From assembly GCA_964446945.1 (NCBI GenBank), contig CAYUQO010000012.1:62001-126000 (forward strand): a stretch of DNA of 64,000 nt, in the 5' to 3' direction. Origin of the DNA: CAIYRG01 sp964446945 (GTDB taxonomy: Bacteria > Pseudomonadota > Alphaproteobacteria > Micropepsales > Micropepsaceae). Both the position numbers and the translations under genes were made by a program. A model generated the notes under the pieces. It did not search any database and had not been told where the DNA came from. It saw only the letters and a program-made list of their open reading frames with translations. Shown piece after piece: positions 50,169 to 59,473 of the stretch; position 1 is the first letter of the stretch, and the number at the start of each line of letters is the position of its first letter.

Positions 50169-51218
50169 ATGCCCATGTTCCGATTGATCCTTTTGGCTGC
50201 GGCGATCACCTTCGCCGCGCCTGCATATGCCGCGCCTGCGCCCGATCTCTTCACCATTCCCGGTGTGAAGGTGGAGGCGGCGGCCGAGTCCGCCATTTCG
50301 GCCCGCGATGCGGCCATGGCCCAAGGCCGCGCGGCCGCGTGGACCAAACTGTTTCGCCGCCTGACCGCCGCCGCCAGTTGGCGCAAGCAGCCCATGCTCG
50401 ACGAGAAAGTGCTCGAACGGCTGATCGGCGGCGCCTACGAGGTGGCCAATGAGCGGCGGAATACGACGCGTTATGTCGCGGAGGTCACATTCCACTTCAA
50501 CCCGAATGCGGTGCGCGCGGTCTTGCGGCAAAACGGCGTTCCGTTCACCGATACGCGCTCGCCGCCCGTGCTGGTCGTGCCATTGATCGCGGGTAGCGGC
50601 TTTGATCCGGTTTCACCATGGTCGGCGGCATGGAAAGCCCCCGAATTGCAGGAGGGCCTGGTGCCCTTCGTCACCCCGGCCGACGACGACATGAACGACG
50701 TCCTGGCCCGCGCGGACCTGATGCAGGCGGATTGGGATCAGGTTGAGCCACTGGCAGCGCGGTACAATGCGGGAGCGGTCATCCTTGCCACCGCGACTGC
50801 GGACGGCAAGACCGTGCAGATGGTCGAGTTGGCGCCCACCGGCCGCACGTCAGCTTCCTTCGCCTATGCGCAAGCCTCATTCGCCGCCGATGCGGCGGCC
50901 GTTGCCGACAAGGCGGAAGATGCATGGAAATCGCGGAATGCGGTGGATTTTGCCGTACAGGGCCGTCTGGTTGCCGATGTCCGGTTCGATTCGCTGGATG
51001 ACTGGGCGAAGATTCGCAGCGGTCTCGCAGCAACCCATTCTATTTCCGCCCTGGATGTGACCGGGCTCGCTTTGCACGAGGCCGAAATCGGGCTGACCTA
51101 TTCCGGCCGCCCCGAACAGCTGCGCGATGCACTCGCCCAGCAGAGGCTCGATCTCAAATCCGCCGATGGACAATATACATTGCAGGTCGCCACGGCTGCG
51201 GCGGCGAATGCGCCATAA
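50169..51218 (+). CDS. DUF2066 domain protein, exported
   Basis: A 349 aa protein with signal peptide (MPMFRLILLAAAITFAAPAY). The N-terminal half matches the DUF2066 family (VEAAAESAISARDAAMAQGR, AWTKLFRRLT, TRYVAEVTFHFNPNAVRAVL), which is usually found beside hdaA and CDP-alcohol transferases in alphaproteobacteria. Function unknown. It heads a plus-strand group of four genes (DUF2066, phosphatidyltransferase, hdaA, ppk) with overlaps or single-digit spacing, pointing to one operon. Confidence 0.88.
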   Translation: MPMFRLILLAAAITFAAPAYAAPAPDLFTIPGVKVEAAAESAISARDAAMAQGRAAAWTKLFRRLTAAASWRKQPMLDEKVLERLIGGAYEVANERRNTTRYVAEVTFHFNPNAVRAVLRQNGVPFTDTRSPPVLVVPLIAGSGFDPVSPWSAAWKAPELQEGLVPFVTPADDDMNDVLARADLMQADWDQVEPLAARYNAGAVILATATADGKTVQMVELAPTGRTSASFAYAQASFAADAAAVADKAEDAWKSRNAVDFAVQGRLVADVRFDSLDDWAKIRSGLAATHSISALDVTGLALHEAEIGLTYSGRPEQLRDALAQQRLDLKSADGQYTLQVATAAAANAP

Positions 51219-51783
51219 TCCGATGTTTTTGCGCCACCTCCCCAATCTGCTGACGACGCTTCGGCTGGCGGCCGCACCTGCGACGGCCGGACTGCTGACG
51301 CAAGGACATTTCGGGGCCGCATTCGGCCTGTTCGCATTTGCCGGGATTTCCGATGCGGCCGACGGCTTCCTTGCCAAGCGATACGGACTGTCGACCCGGC
51401 TCGGGCGCTTCCTCGATCCCGTGGCCGACAAAGCGCTGATGCTCGCGGTCTTTGTGACGCTGAGCGTGCTCGACGATGTGCCGATGTGGCTGACAGGAAC
51501 CGTGATCCTGCGCGACCTCCTGATCGTCACCGGTCTTGCCGTCGCGGTTGCCTCACGTGCGCCGATCGCGGTCAGGCCGCTGATGGCCGGCAAGATCTGC
51601 ACGGCGGCCCAGGTGACCTATGCCGGGCTGCACCTTGCCGCGCTGGGCTTCGGCTTTTCCATCACCGCGGTGTATCCGGTGGACGCTTATGTCACGGCAG
51701 GAATCGCGGCGGCCTCGGCTGTCGCCTATTTCATGGTGTGGCTGAACGCGATGCAAAGCATTGGGCGGAAGGACTTCGCCTGA
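51208..51783 (+). CDS. CDP-alcohol phosphatidyltransferase (cardiolipin or PG-phosphate synthase-like)
   Basis: A 191 aa integral membrane enzyme. The CDP-alcohol transferase signature is visible as DAADGFLAKRYGLSTRLGRF followed by LDPVADK: all Asp and Gly positions are kept, with Lys where Arg is usual after DGxxA. Four to five hydrophobic segments follow. It would join a CDP-diacylglycerol with glycerol-phosphate or phosphatidylglycerol; the choice cannot be made from sequence. The start at 51208 overlaps the preceding gene by 11 bases; ATG 51223 is a plausible alternative. Confidence 0.88.
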   Translation: MRHNPMFLRHLPNLLTTLRLAAAPATAGLLTQGHFGAAFGLFAFAGISDAADGFLAKRYGLSTRLGRFLDPVADKALMLAVFVTLSVLDDVPMWLTGTVILRDLLIVTGLAVAVASRAPIAVRPLMAGKICTAAQVTYAGLHLAALGFGFSITAVYPVDAYVTAGIAAASAVAYFMVWLNAMQSIGRKDFA

Positions 51784-51789
51784 CCCTGC

Positions 51790-52500
51790 ATGTCCGACCA
51801 ATTCGCTCTGCCGCTCCTGCACGCCCCCGATTTCACAGATGGCCGATTCATCGTCGCGCCGTGCAACGAGCAGGCCTTTGATTTTGTCCGCCGTTGGCCG
51901 GATTGGCCCGCGCCCGCGGCGGCTCTATTTGGACCGCCGGGATGCGGAAAGACTCATCTCGGCCACGTCTGGCGCGCGCGCGCCGATGCGCTCCTGATTG
52001 AGGGCCGCGAATTTGCAGCGAAGATTGGCGAGGCGCGCAAATCCACGCGTCCTCTCGTCATCGAGGACATCGACCGTGAGCCGCCCGACGCTGCCCGGGA
52101 ACATCTGCTGATGGAGCTTCTCGATCATCCGCGGCGGAGAATTCTGTTCACCGGCCGCACTTCGCCGGGACAATGGACCTGTGTCACCGGCGACTGGAGA
52201 TCGCGCGCCGCATCGCTGCTTGCCTTCGGCATCAATCCGCCGGATGACGCATTCCTTTCGGCGCTCGCGAGAAATCTGTTCGCGGCCCGCCAGCTTGCGG
52301 TCTCACCGGAAGTGGCGGAGCTGATCGTGACCCGTCTTGAACGCACGCCCCATGCAATCGCGGGTTTTGTCGCGGCGGCAGATGAAAGGGCGTTGCGCGC
52401 GAAGCGGCCGGTGTCGCTGCGGCTGGTTCTGGAAATGTTGGGGGAAGACAGCACAGACGGCGTTACAGCTGCGCGCTCTGCGGAGGTTCATCCGCTATGA
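51790..52500 (+). CDS. hdaA: DnaA-inactivating ATPase HdaA
   Basis: A 236 aa AAA+ protein related to DnaA domain III. The N-terminal QFALPL (residues 4-9) is the sliding-clamp binding motif, GPPGCGKTH is Walker A, and RPLVIEDIDREP a Walker B-like segment. It stimulates ATP hydrolysis by DnaA when bound to the DNA-loaded beta clamp, limiting re-initiation. Its place between the CDP-alcohol transferase and ppk is typical of alphaproteobacteria. It starts 6 bases after the previous stop and overlaps ppk by 4 bases. Confidence 0.93.
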   Translation: MSDQFALPLLHAPDFTDGRFIVAPCNEQAFDFVRRWPDWPAPAAALFGPPGCGKTHLGHVWRARADALLIEGREFAAKIGEARKSTRPLVIEDIDREPPDAAREHLLMELLDHPRRRILFTGRTSPGQWTCVTGDWRSRAASLLAFGINPPDDAFLSALARNLFAARQLAVSPEVAELIVTRLERTPHAIAGFVAAADERALRAKRPVSLRLVLEMLGEDSTDGVTAARSAEVHPL

Positions 52501-54746
52501 CGGCGCCACCACGGACCAGCCTCAAGGAATCGGCGCAGCCGGTCATAACGGCCACCGGCCCTGAAGCGCCACCGGATATGCCGTCCAAGGACGATCCCGG
52601 CAGACCTGCCGTCCTGATCCCCGGTATCGATCGCTCGTCCCCCGGCCGCTTCATCAACCGCGAGCTGTCGTGGCTTGCGTTCAACCGCCGGGTTCTGGAG
52701 GAAGCACAAAACCTGCGCCATCCGCTGCTGGAACGCGTGCGCTTTCTGTCGATCTCGGCGTCAAACCTCGACGAATTCTACATGGTGCGCGTCGCCGGGC
52801 TGAAAGGCATGGTGACCGCCGGTATTGTCACATTGTCCGATGACGGCCTGACGCCCGCGCAGCAGCTTTCGCGTGTCGATCAGTTGGCTGAGGAGCTGAT
52901 CGCTGACCAGCAGAAGACATGGCGGCAATTGCGCACCGCCCTGGCGAGCGCCGGCATTGTCGTGGTCGATGCCGAAGCGCTCGGCGAGGACGACCGGGCG
53001 TGGCTGGAAGACGAGTTCAGCCGGCAGATATTCCCGATTCTGACTCCGCTCGCGATCGACCCCGCGCATCCGTTCCCGTTCATTCCGAATCTCGGCTTCG
53101 TCATGGCCATGCGTTTGTTGCGCCGCGCTGATGCGCGGCCCGTGACTGCGCTGCTGCCGATTCCATCGCAGCTCAAGCGCTTTGTCCGCATGCCGGATCG
53201 CGGCGGCAAAGCGCGGTTCTTCCCGCTGGAAAATCTCATCGCTCTGTTTCTCGACCGCCTGTTTCCCGGGCACACCGTTCTGGCTTCGGGGTCTTTCCAG
53301 ATCCTGCGTGACAGTGACATTGAAATCGAGGAAGAGGCCGAGGACCTTGTCCGCCTCTACGAGTCGTTGTTGAAGCGCCGCCGGCGCGGGCAGGTGATCC
53401 GGCTCAAATGCAGCGCCTCGATGCCGCCCGATCTCCGCCGCTTCATCGCCGACCATGTGAACATGGGCGGACGCGAGCCGTTTGTCGTCGACGGGCTGCT
53501 CGGTCTCGACCAGACGCGCGAGCTGATTCTGGAAGAACGGCCCGACCTGCTGTTCAAGCCATTCGCCTCGCGTTTTCCGGAACGCATCCGCGACCATGGC
53601 GGCGACTGCTTCGCGGCCATCAAGGCCAAGGACATCATCGTCCACCACCCGTTCGAAAGTTTCGACGTCGTCGTGCAGTTCCTGCGTCAGGCCGCGGCCG
53701 ACCCCGACGTTGTCGCGATCAAACAGACGCTGTACCGCACCAGCCCCGACAGTCCGATTGTCCGTACCCTGATTGAAGCGGCGGAAGCAGGGAAATCGGT
53801 GACTGCGCTGGTGGAACTGAAGGCCCGCTTCGACGAAGCCGCCAATATCCGCTGGGCGCGGGATCTCGAACGTTCCGGCGCGCAGGTCGTCTACGGTTTC
53901 ATCGAGCTCAAGACGCACGCGAAGGTCAGTCTGGTGGTCCGGCGTGAGGGTGGCGAATTGCGCAGTTATGTGCATTTCGGTACCGGCAATTACCACCCAG
54001 TGACGGCCAAGGTGTACACGGACCTTTCACTGTTTTCGGCCGATCCGGCGCTGGGGCGCGATGCGGCACAGTTCTTCAATTACATCACCGGCTATGCCGA
54101 GCCGCAGCATCTCGAGAAGATCGCGATCTCGCCGCTGACCCTGCGCAAGCGGCTGATGGACGGCATCGCGGCGGAAATCGCGCATGCGCGGGCGGGCCGG
54201 CCGGCTGCAATCTGGGCCAAGCTCAATGCCCTGGTCGACGCCAAAGTCATCGATGCGCTGTATGAAGCCAGCGCGGCAGGCGTGAAGATCGAGCTCGTCG
54301 TCCGCGGCATGTGCTGCCTCCGCCCCGGTGTGCCGGGCCTGTCGGAGAACATCCGGGTGAAAAGCATCGTCGGACGCTTTCTCGAACATTCGCGCATCGT
54401 CTGTTTCGGCGCCGGCCATGGGCTGCCGTCGCCGAAGGCCGAGGTTTACATCAGCTCGGCCGACTGGATGCCGCGCAATCTCGACCGGCGTGTCGAGGCA
54501 CTGGTTCCGATCGACAATCCGACGGTCCATCAACAGGTGCAGTCGCAGATCATGGTCGCGAACATGAAGGACCAGGCGCAGAGCTGGTTCCTCAGGGGCG
54601 ACGGTTCCTACGCCCGCGATCCCGCTTTCGATCATCCTGACGCGTTCTCGGCACACACTTATTTCATGACCAATCCATCGCTATCGGGCCGTGGCAAGGC
54701 ATTGCGCGTTGAATCGGCGCCAGGCGCGACGGTGCGCAGCGGTTAG
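52497..54746 (+). CDS. ppk: polyphosphate kinase 1
   Basis: A 749 aa enzyme making polyphosphate from ATP. FINRELSWLAFNRRVLEEAQ and SISASNLDEFYMVRVAGLKG begin the N-terminal domain. The phospholipase-D-like catalytic part contains IKQTLYRTSPDSPIVRTLIE, YVHFGTGNYHPVTAKVYTDL with the autophosphorylated-type His493, and RFLEHSRIVCFG with His631. These residues are matched by motif. Full length; ATG overlaps the hdaA stop by 4 bases. A hairpin just after the stop separates it from ppx, which encodes the degrading enzyme. Confidence 0.96.
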   Translation: MTAPPRTSLKESAQPVITATGPEAPPDMPSKDDPGRPAVLIPGIDRSSPGRFINRELSWLAFNRRVLEEAQNLRHPLLERVRFLSISASNLDEFYMVRVAGLKGMVTAGIVTLSDDGLTPAQQLSRVDQLAEELIADQQKTWRQLRTALASAGIVVVDAEALGEDDRAWLEDEFSRQIFPILTPLAIDPAHPFPFIPNLGFVMAMRLLRRADARPVTALLPIPSQLKRFVRMPDRGGKARFFPLENLIALFLDRLFPGHTVLASGSFQILRDSDIEIEEEAEDLVRLYESLLKRRRRGQVIRLKCSASMPPDLRRFIADHVNMGGREPFVVDGLLGLDQTRELILEERPDLLFKPFASRFPERIRDHGGDCFAAIKAKDIIVHHPFESFDVVVQFLRQAAADPDVVAIKQTLYRTSPDSPIVRTLIEAAEAGKSVTALVELKARFDEAANIRWARDLERSGAQVVYGFIELKTHAKVSLVVRREGGELRSYVHFGTGNYHPVTAKVYTDLSLFSADPALGRDAAQFFNYITGYAEPQHLEKIAISPLTLRKRLMDGIAAEIAHARAGRPAAIWAKLNALVDAKVIDALYEASAAGVKIELVVRGMCCLRPGVPGLSENIRVKSIVGRFLEHSRIVCFGAGHGLPSPKAEVYISSADWMPRNLDRRVEALVPIDNPTVHQQVQSQIMVANMKDQAQSWFLRGDGSYARDPAFDHPDAFSAHTYFMTNPSLSGRGKALRVESAPGATVRSG

Positions 54747-54795
54747 GGCATTTTGCGACTTCTTCCGAATCGCAAAATGGCCCTGAATTTTTAAT
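54745..54795 (+). terminator. rho-independent terminator after ppk
   Basis: AGGGCATTTTGCGA (54745-54758) pairs with TCGCAAAATGGCCCT (54770-54784) with one bulge, followed by GAATTTTTAATT. The first bases overlap the ppk stop codon. Confidence 0.85.
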
Positions 54796-54932
54796 TGGCG
54801 CGTTTTCTACGCCGAACCGGCAACCACTTCGACGGAAAACGCTTGTGCGGTTCCGAAATTTGCCGGACGCCTGTATAAGGCACGGGGCCAATGTCAGAAT
54901 CGCAATCGGGACACTAGGTCGAAGGACACCGC

Positions 54933-56447
54933 TTGGTTCTCGCCGACTTACAGCCGCGGGTTTCGGTCAAGGCGCAAAGCCGGGATCGTCCTGTTGCTGT
55001 GGTCGATATCGGCTCAAATTCGGTGCGTCTCGTCATCTACCAGCAGGCCTCGCGCGCCGCGCTGGCGCTGCACAACGAAAAGACCATCTGCGCGATCGGG
55101 CGCAACATGGTTTCGACCAAACGGCTGGACGAGGCGGGGATGCAGCTTGCGCTGGAGGCGCTGGCGCGATTCCACGAACTGTGCCGCGGCCACCAGGTGC
55201 AAGATGTCGGCGCCGTTGCCACGGCTGCTGCGCGCGATGCCGAAAACGGCCGGGAATTCATCCGCGCGGCCGAAAAGGCACTGGGTTTTCCGATCCGCAT
55301 TCTGGCCGGGGAGGACGAGGCGCGAATCGCCGCCGAGGGTACTCTGGCCGGGATACCCGATGCCGAAGGCCTGGTCGCCGATCTCGGTGGCGGCAGCCTC
55401 GACATGGTGACGGTGGAGTCGAACCGGACCGGAATCGCCGCGACATTGCCGTTCGGTCCGCTGCGGCTGATGGATTATGCCGGCGGCAATCTCAACAAGG
55501 CGCGCGATCTGGTGGCGCGCACGCTCGGCGAGTTCCAGCTTGCAAAGACGCTCAAGGGTAAATCGCTCTACGCGGTGGGAGGCATCTGGCGCGCGCTCGC
55601 CCATGTCGACATGGCCTGGGAGGAATATCCGCTGAGCGTGCTGCACCAATATGTCATTCCGGCGGGCCGGGCGACTAAGCTGTGCCGGGTGGTGTCGGGA
55701 CTTTCGAAGAAATCGCTCGAAAAAATGCGCATGGTGCCGAAACGGCGCGCCGAGGCGCTGCCCTATGGCGCACTGGTTATGGAAGAGATGCTGCGCAGCT
55801 TCGCGCTGAAGGACGTCGTGGTTTCGGCCTATGGATTGCGCGAGGGCGTGCTGCTGTCGCGGCTGCCGCCCGAGGAACGGGCCAAGGACCCGCTGATCGA
55901 GTTTGTCCGCGACGTCAATCTGCGCGAGTCGCGGAATGATTCGCATGCTGAAGAACTGATTGCGTTCAGCCAGCCGCTATTCCCGCAGGAAATTCCAGCG
56001 ATGCGGCGCATCCGGGAGGCGATCTGTTACTTTTCCGATTGCGCCTGGCGCCGGCATCCCGACGACCGCGCGATGGGCGCTTACCGGCAGGTGCTGATGG
56101 GCGCTTACGGAGCGGCGGACCACCACGAGCGCGCGGTGATGGCCGCCGCCATGTATTTCCGCTATGCCGGCGACCGGGCACTGCCCGAGGAAGACGGCGT
56201 CGCGACAGTGTTGAACGATGAATCGCTCGAGTTTGCCCGGCGGATGGGGCTCGCGGCGAGGCTGGCATTCGGGATTTCCGGTTCCTTGCGCGGCATCCTG
56301 CCTGTGGCCCGGCTTCAGCTCACCAAGGATGCGGTGGTCCTGCAGCTGCCGCCGAACCGGAAGGCGCTGGCCGCTGAACCTGTGAACAAGCGTTTGAATG
56401 CCCTGGCGGAGGCATTCGGCAAAAAGCCGCAAATTGCAGTGCCATAG
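54933..56447 (+). CDS. ppx: exopolyphosphatase / guanosine pentaphosphate phosphatase
   Basis: A 504 aa Ppx/GppA enzyme hydrolysing polyphosphate or pppGpp. The actin-like ATPase fold shows VVDIGSNSVRLVIYQQAS (phosphate 1), the Glu-containing GEDEARIAAEGTLAG, and DLGGGSLDMVTVE (phosphate 2). A C-terminal HD-like helical domain follows, as in alphaproteobacterial forms. The start is a TTG at 54933 with AAGGA 6 bases upstream; no ATG serves the frame. It is separated from ppk by a terminator and has its own transcript. Confidence 0.93.
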   Translation: MVLADLQPRVSVKAQSRDRPVAVVDIGSNSVRLVIYQQASRAALALHNEKTICAIGRNMVSTKRLDEAGMQLALEALARFHELCRGHQVQDVGAVATAAARDAENGREFIRAAEKALGFPIRILAGEDEARIAAEGTLAGIPDAEGLVADLGGGSLDMVTVESNRTGIAATLPFGPLRLMDYAGGNLNKARDLVARTLGEFQLAKTLKGKSLYAVGGIWRALAHVDMAWEEYPLSVLHQYVIPAGRATKLCRVVSGLSKKSLEKMRMVPKRRAEALPYGALVMEEMLRSFALKDVVVSAYGLREGVLLSRLPPEERAKDPLIEFVRDVNLRESRNDSHAEELIAFSQPLFPQEIPAMRRIREAICYFSDCAWRRHPDDRAMGAYRQVLMGAYGAADHHERAVMAAAMYFRYAGDRALPEEDGVATVLNDESLEFARRMGLAARLAFGISGSLRGILPVARLQLTKDAVVLQLPPNRKALAAEPVNKRLNALAEAFGKKPQIAVP

Positions 56448-56703
56448 GGCTAGGCGGTCTCATTCACCTTTCGGTCAGGCATTGCGAAATTGCTGGCAGA
56501 GTAAAAGCCGACAGTCGTATCATGGCGACAATCCGCGAGCCGCGGCCGATTCTGGATGTGCCAGACGGTTGTGGGCGGATATCCGGCCCTTGTGGCGCGC
56601 GCATTTTTTAACCCATTTGTGGGATGCGGGCTTTTCGGGCTAAACAGACGGGCAGATAGCCTTGGCAAAGCCATGTTCAGGCTTTGCGACCAGGAGAACG
56701 ATC

Positions 56704-56919
56704 ATGGGCACTTTTTCAATGTGGCACTGGCTGATCCTGCTCGCCGTTGTGGTGGTGCTGTTCGGCGGCAAGGGCAAGATTTCCGGGCTCATGGGCGACG
56801 TCGCCCACGGCATCCGGAATTTCAAGGAGGGTCTGAAGGACCCCAATGACCAGCACGCTTTAGCCGACAAGCACGACGCCGCCGAGGCGAAGAAGCCCGA
56901 AGAAGTCAAGCAGGCCTGA
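56704..56919 (+). CDS. tatA: Sec-independent translocase subunit TatA
   Basis: A 71 aa protein with one N-terminal membrane helix (WHWLILLAVVVVLFGGKG), the FG hinge, and an amphipathic helix (KISGLMGDVAHGIRNFKEGL) followed by a charged tail, as in all TatA proteins. GGAGAA precedes ATG 56704. TatA oligomers form the passage for folded proteins. First of tatA-tatB-tatC. Confidence 0.96.
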   Translation: MGTFSMWHWLILLAVVVVLFGGKGKISGLMGDVAHGIRNFKEGLKDPNDQHALADKHDAAEAKKPEEVKQA

Positions 56920-56973
56920 TTATAGGTTTGCCTGCGGCCGGCGAGTTTCCGGCTTTCGGGGCGTGAGGGTCGC

Positions 56974-57429
56974 ATGTTCGATATTGCCTGGAGCGAGTTA
57001 TTCGTCATCCTGGTCGTCGCCCTTGTGGTGGTCGGGCCGAAGGATCTGCCGAAGCTGATGCGCACGGCGGGGCAATGGGCGGGACGCGCGCGCGCGATGG
57101 CGGACCAGTTCCGGCGCAGCTTTGATGACATGGCGCGGCAGAGCGAGCTCGACGAGCTGCGCCAGCAGGTCAACAAGCTGCAGACGGAAACGAAGGAGGC
57201 GGCGGCGAAATCGATGAGCGATCTCGACGTCGACGCCTTCGCCGGCATTCCGGCCAGGCCGCTCAGCGAAACCCAGATCGAAGATGTCGGTGCGGCGCCT
57301 CCGGTGCGCGAGACAGAACCACCGCATGTCGTCGCGGCGGAAGTGGAATCGGCGATCATCACGCGCGATCCGGCGCCCGCTGCCGCGCCTGCTGCATCTG
57401 AACCCGCGCCGGTAGCGCAAACATCGTAA
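56974..57429 (+). CDS. tatB: Sec-independent translocase subunit TatB
   Basis: A 151 aa protein starting MFDIAWSELFVILVVALVVV, the TatB signature with the conserved Glu and a single helix, then GPKDLPKLMRTAGQWAGRAR and a long amphipathic helix, with a Pro/Ala-rich tail. TatB with TatC recognises twin-arginine signals. Its TAA shares one base with the tatC ATG (TAATG), so the two are co-translated. Confidence 0.95.
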   Translation: MFDIAWSELFVILVVALVVVGPKDLPKLMRTAGQWAGRARAMADQFRRSFDDMARQSELDELRQQVNKLQTETKEAAAKSMSDLDVDAFAGIPARPLSETQIEDVGAAPPVRETEPPHVVAAEVESAIITRDPAPAAAPAASEPAPVAQTS

Positions 57430-58259
57430 TGTCCAATCCGACCACTGCTGAAGAAGACGAGTTGGAATCGAGCAAAGCACCGCTGCTCGATCACCTCATC
57501 GAATTGCGCACCCGCCTTGTCCACTCGGTCATCGCGTTTCTCATCTGTTTCATCATCTGCTTTGCCTTTGCCCGGCCGATCTTCCAGTTCCTGACGCAGC
57601 CGCTGTCCGATGCGCTGGCCGGGCAGCATAACCGGCAGATGATCTTCACTGCGCTTTATGGGCAGTTCTTCACCTATATGAAGCTCGCGATGTTCGGCGG
57701 CATCTGCCTGGCGTTTCCATATATTGCGGGGCAGCTCTGGCTGTTCATTGCGCCGGGGCTGTACCGGCATGAGCGCAAGGCGATTCTGCCGTTCCTCGCG
57801 GCGACGCCCGTCATGTTCATCCTCGGTGCGGCGTTCGTCTATTACCTGATGCTGCCGCGCGCGATCCATTTTTTCCTGAGTTATGAAATCCCGGCGGGGC
57901 CGGACAGCATCGGCATCCAGATGCTGCCGACGGTGAACGAATATCTCAGCTTCGTCACGACGCTGATTTTCGCATTCGGGTTCTGTTTTGAATTGCCCGT
58001 CCTGCTGACCCTGCTGGGCCGTGTCGGCATTGTCACCAGCAGCGGGCTCGCCGGCGTGCGCCGTTACGCGATTGTCGGGCTGTTCGTCGTTGCCGCGCTT
58101 GTGACGCCGCCGGACATTGTCAGCATGTTGAGCCTCGCTGTCCCCCTGGTCGGCCTGTATGAGCTGTCGATCTTCAGCGTGAAGTTGATGGAGAGGCAGC
58201 GCGCCGCGGAAGAGGCAAAAACGGCTGGATCTCCTCCGGGTACTATCCAGCCGACGTAA
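57429..58259 (+). CDS. tatC: Sec-independent translocase subunit TatC
   Basis: A 276 aa membrane protein with six hydrophobic spans. LLDHLIELRTRLVHSVIAFL is the N-terminal signature; FPYIAGQLWLFIAPGLYRHE contains the conserved Glu in the first cytoplasmic loop region used for signal recognition, and PTVNEYLSFVTTLIFAFGFC is also typical. It is the receptor for twin-arginine signal peptides; a likely client, the molybdenum hydroxylase large subunit, is encoded at 59727-61967. Confidence 0.96.
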   Translation: MSNPTTAEEDELESSKAPLLDHLIELRTRLVHSVIAFLICFIICFAFARPIFQFLTQPLSDALAGQHNRQMIFTALYGQFFTYMKLAMFGGICLAFPYIAGQLWLFIAPGLYRHERKAILPFLAATPVMFILGAAFVYYLMLPRAIHFFLSYEIPAGPDSIGIQMLPTVNEYLSFVTTLIFAFGFCFELPVLLTLLGRVGIVTSSGLAGVRRYAIVGLFVVAALVTPPDIVSMLSLAVPLVGLYELSIFSVKLMERQRAAEEAKTAGSPPGTIQPT

Positions 58260-58289
58260 CGGCGCTATGGTCCTGACCTGACCGAGGAA

Positions 58290-58541
58290 ATGGAAAACCC
58301 GGTTCTGGAGCACTTGCGCCACATTCGGGCAAGTGTTGACCGTTTGACCGAACGAGTCGAAATGCTCGCCAGTCGGGTCGGAAAGCTGGAAACCGAGGTG
58401 GCGGGGCTGCACACCGACTTTGCCGGTCTTTCAACCCGGATCGATCGTGTCGAACACCGGCTGGACAGAATCGAAAACTTGGCCGATTCGACGGCGGCAT
58501 CCCACGCGCGCCCGCGACCGCTTTGCGGCGCTTCTCCTTGA
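58290..58541 (+). CDS. small coiled-coil protein
   Basis: An 83 aa protein beginning MENPVLEHLRHIRASVDRLT and continuing with heptads (RVEMLASRVGKLETEVAGLH, RIDRVEHRLDRIENLAD). Proteins with this start are widespread in alphaproteobacteria and unassigned. The last 15 residues (ASHARPRPLCGASP) differ from the repeat style, and the sequence just beyond is very GC-rich. It starts 30 bases after tatC. A cytoplasmic oligomerising role is all that can be proposed. Confidence 0.7.
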   Translation: MENPVLEHLRHIRASVDRLTERVEMLASRVGKLETEVAGLHTDFAGLSTRIDRVEHRLDRIENLADSTAASHARPRPLCGASP

Positions 58542-58662
58542 ATCTGCCGCGGCGCGTCGCGCCGCGTGCGGGTACCTCCGGTATATTCTCATTCGCGCGT
58601 GGGGCCCTGAAGCCGTGCTCCCCAAAGCCAGCCTTCTCCGCGCGAGATGTTTCGTTTTGGCT

Positions 58663-59358
58663 CTAGAACTTCTCCGTCCAGGGACGCAGTTCGATTTCCC
58701 AGGTCCAGGCCGACCGCGGCTGCTTCAGCACCTGCAGGTAATTGGCGGCAATCGCGTCCGGATCGAGCATCGAATCGGGCTTGTCCGCGGGCTCGGTGCG
58801 GCCCGGATTGCGGATCACGCCATCAATGACGAAATGGGCGACATGGATTCCGGCAGGCGCGAGCTCGCGCGCCATGCTTTGGGCGAGGCCACGGAGCGCG
58901 AATTTCCCCATCGCGAAGGGCGCCGACTGCGGATAGCCCTTGATGCTGGCGGAAGCGCCGGTGAACAGCACGGCGCCGCGCCGTTGGAGAAGCATGCGCT
59001 TCACCGCGGCCTGCGCCACCAGGAAGCCGCCATAGGCGCTGACCATCAGTGTGCGTTCGACATCGGTAGGCGAGAGATCGGTGAATGGCCCGCGCGCCCG
59101 CGCACTGGCGTTGTAAACCACCACATCCGGCGCGCCGATGCCGGTTTCCATCTGTTGGAACAGCTTGTTGACGTCCTCCGGGCGTGACGCGTCGCAGGCA
59201 TAGGCCTTTGAGCCTTTGATCTCACCAACCAGACCGGCGAGCTTGGCCGCGTCCCGCGCAGCAAGCGCAACCTGCATGCCTTCGCGTGCGAACAGCCGCG
59301 CGAGCGATGCGGAAAGTCCGCTTCCCGCCCCGACAATCAACGCGCGCTTCCATTCCAT
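58663..59358 (-). CDS. short-chain dehydrogenase-like protein lacking the catalytic Tyr
   Basis: A 231 aa SDR-fold protein, ATG 59358. The nucleotide-binding GAGSGLSASLARLF and VVVYNASA (in place of NNAG) are present. In the active-site segment FTGASASIKGYPQSAPFAMG, the position four before Lys152 (FAMGK) is Phe148, not Tyr. From memory, a clade of SDR proteins with FAxxK and the following ALRGLAQSMARELAPAGIHV-type helix shares this, so it may be a characteristic of that clade; classical hydride-transfer chemistry with Tyr as proton donor is not possible as written. Monocistronic, convergent with the tat group. Confidence 0.88.
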   Translation of the reverse strand: MEWKRALIVGAGSGLSASLARLFAREGMQVALAARDAAKLAGLVGEIKGSKAYACDASRPEDVNKLFQQMETGIGAPDVVVYNASARARGPFTDLSPTDVERTLMVSAYGGFLVAQAAVKRMLLQRRGAVLFTGASASIKGYPQSAPFAMGKFALRGLAQSMARELAPAGIHVAHFVIDGVIRNPGRTEPADKPDSMLDPDAIAANYLQVLKQPRSAWTWEIELRPWTEKF

Positions 59359-59473
59359 GCGAAATTTGGTCCTAATCTTTTGTCGTGTTCGTAACATAAG
59401 AGAAAAAACGCATTAAAGGCTTTGGGAAAACTCCACCTTTTCAAGCCCGACCAAGGCTTATCGTCGGGCTGCG

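Noticed and set aside
56448..56703. A short frame around 56522-56610 between ppx and tatA
   Set aside because: Twenty-odd codons with no ribosome site and no recognisable sequence; treated as intergenic.
56640..58412. A 590-codon minus-strand frame across tatABC
   Set aside because: It is antisense to three well-defined genes and reads as an Arg/Gln/Asp-rich shadow.
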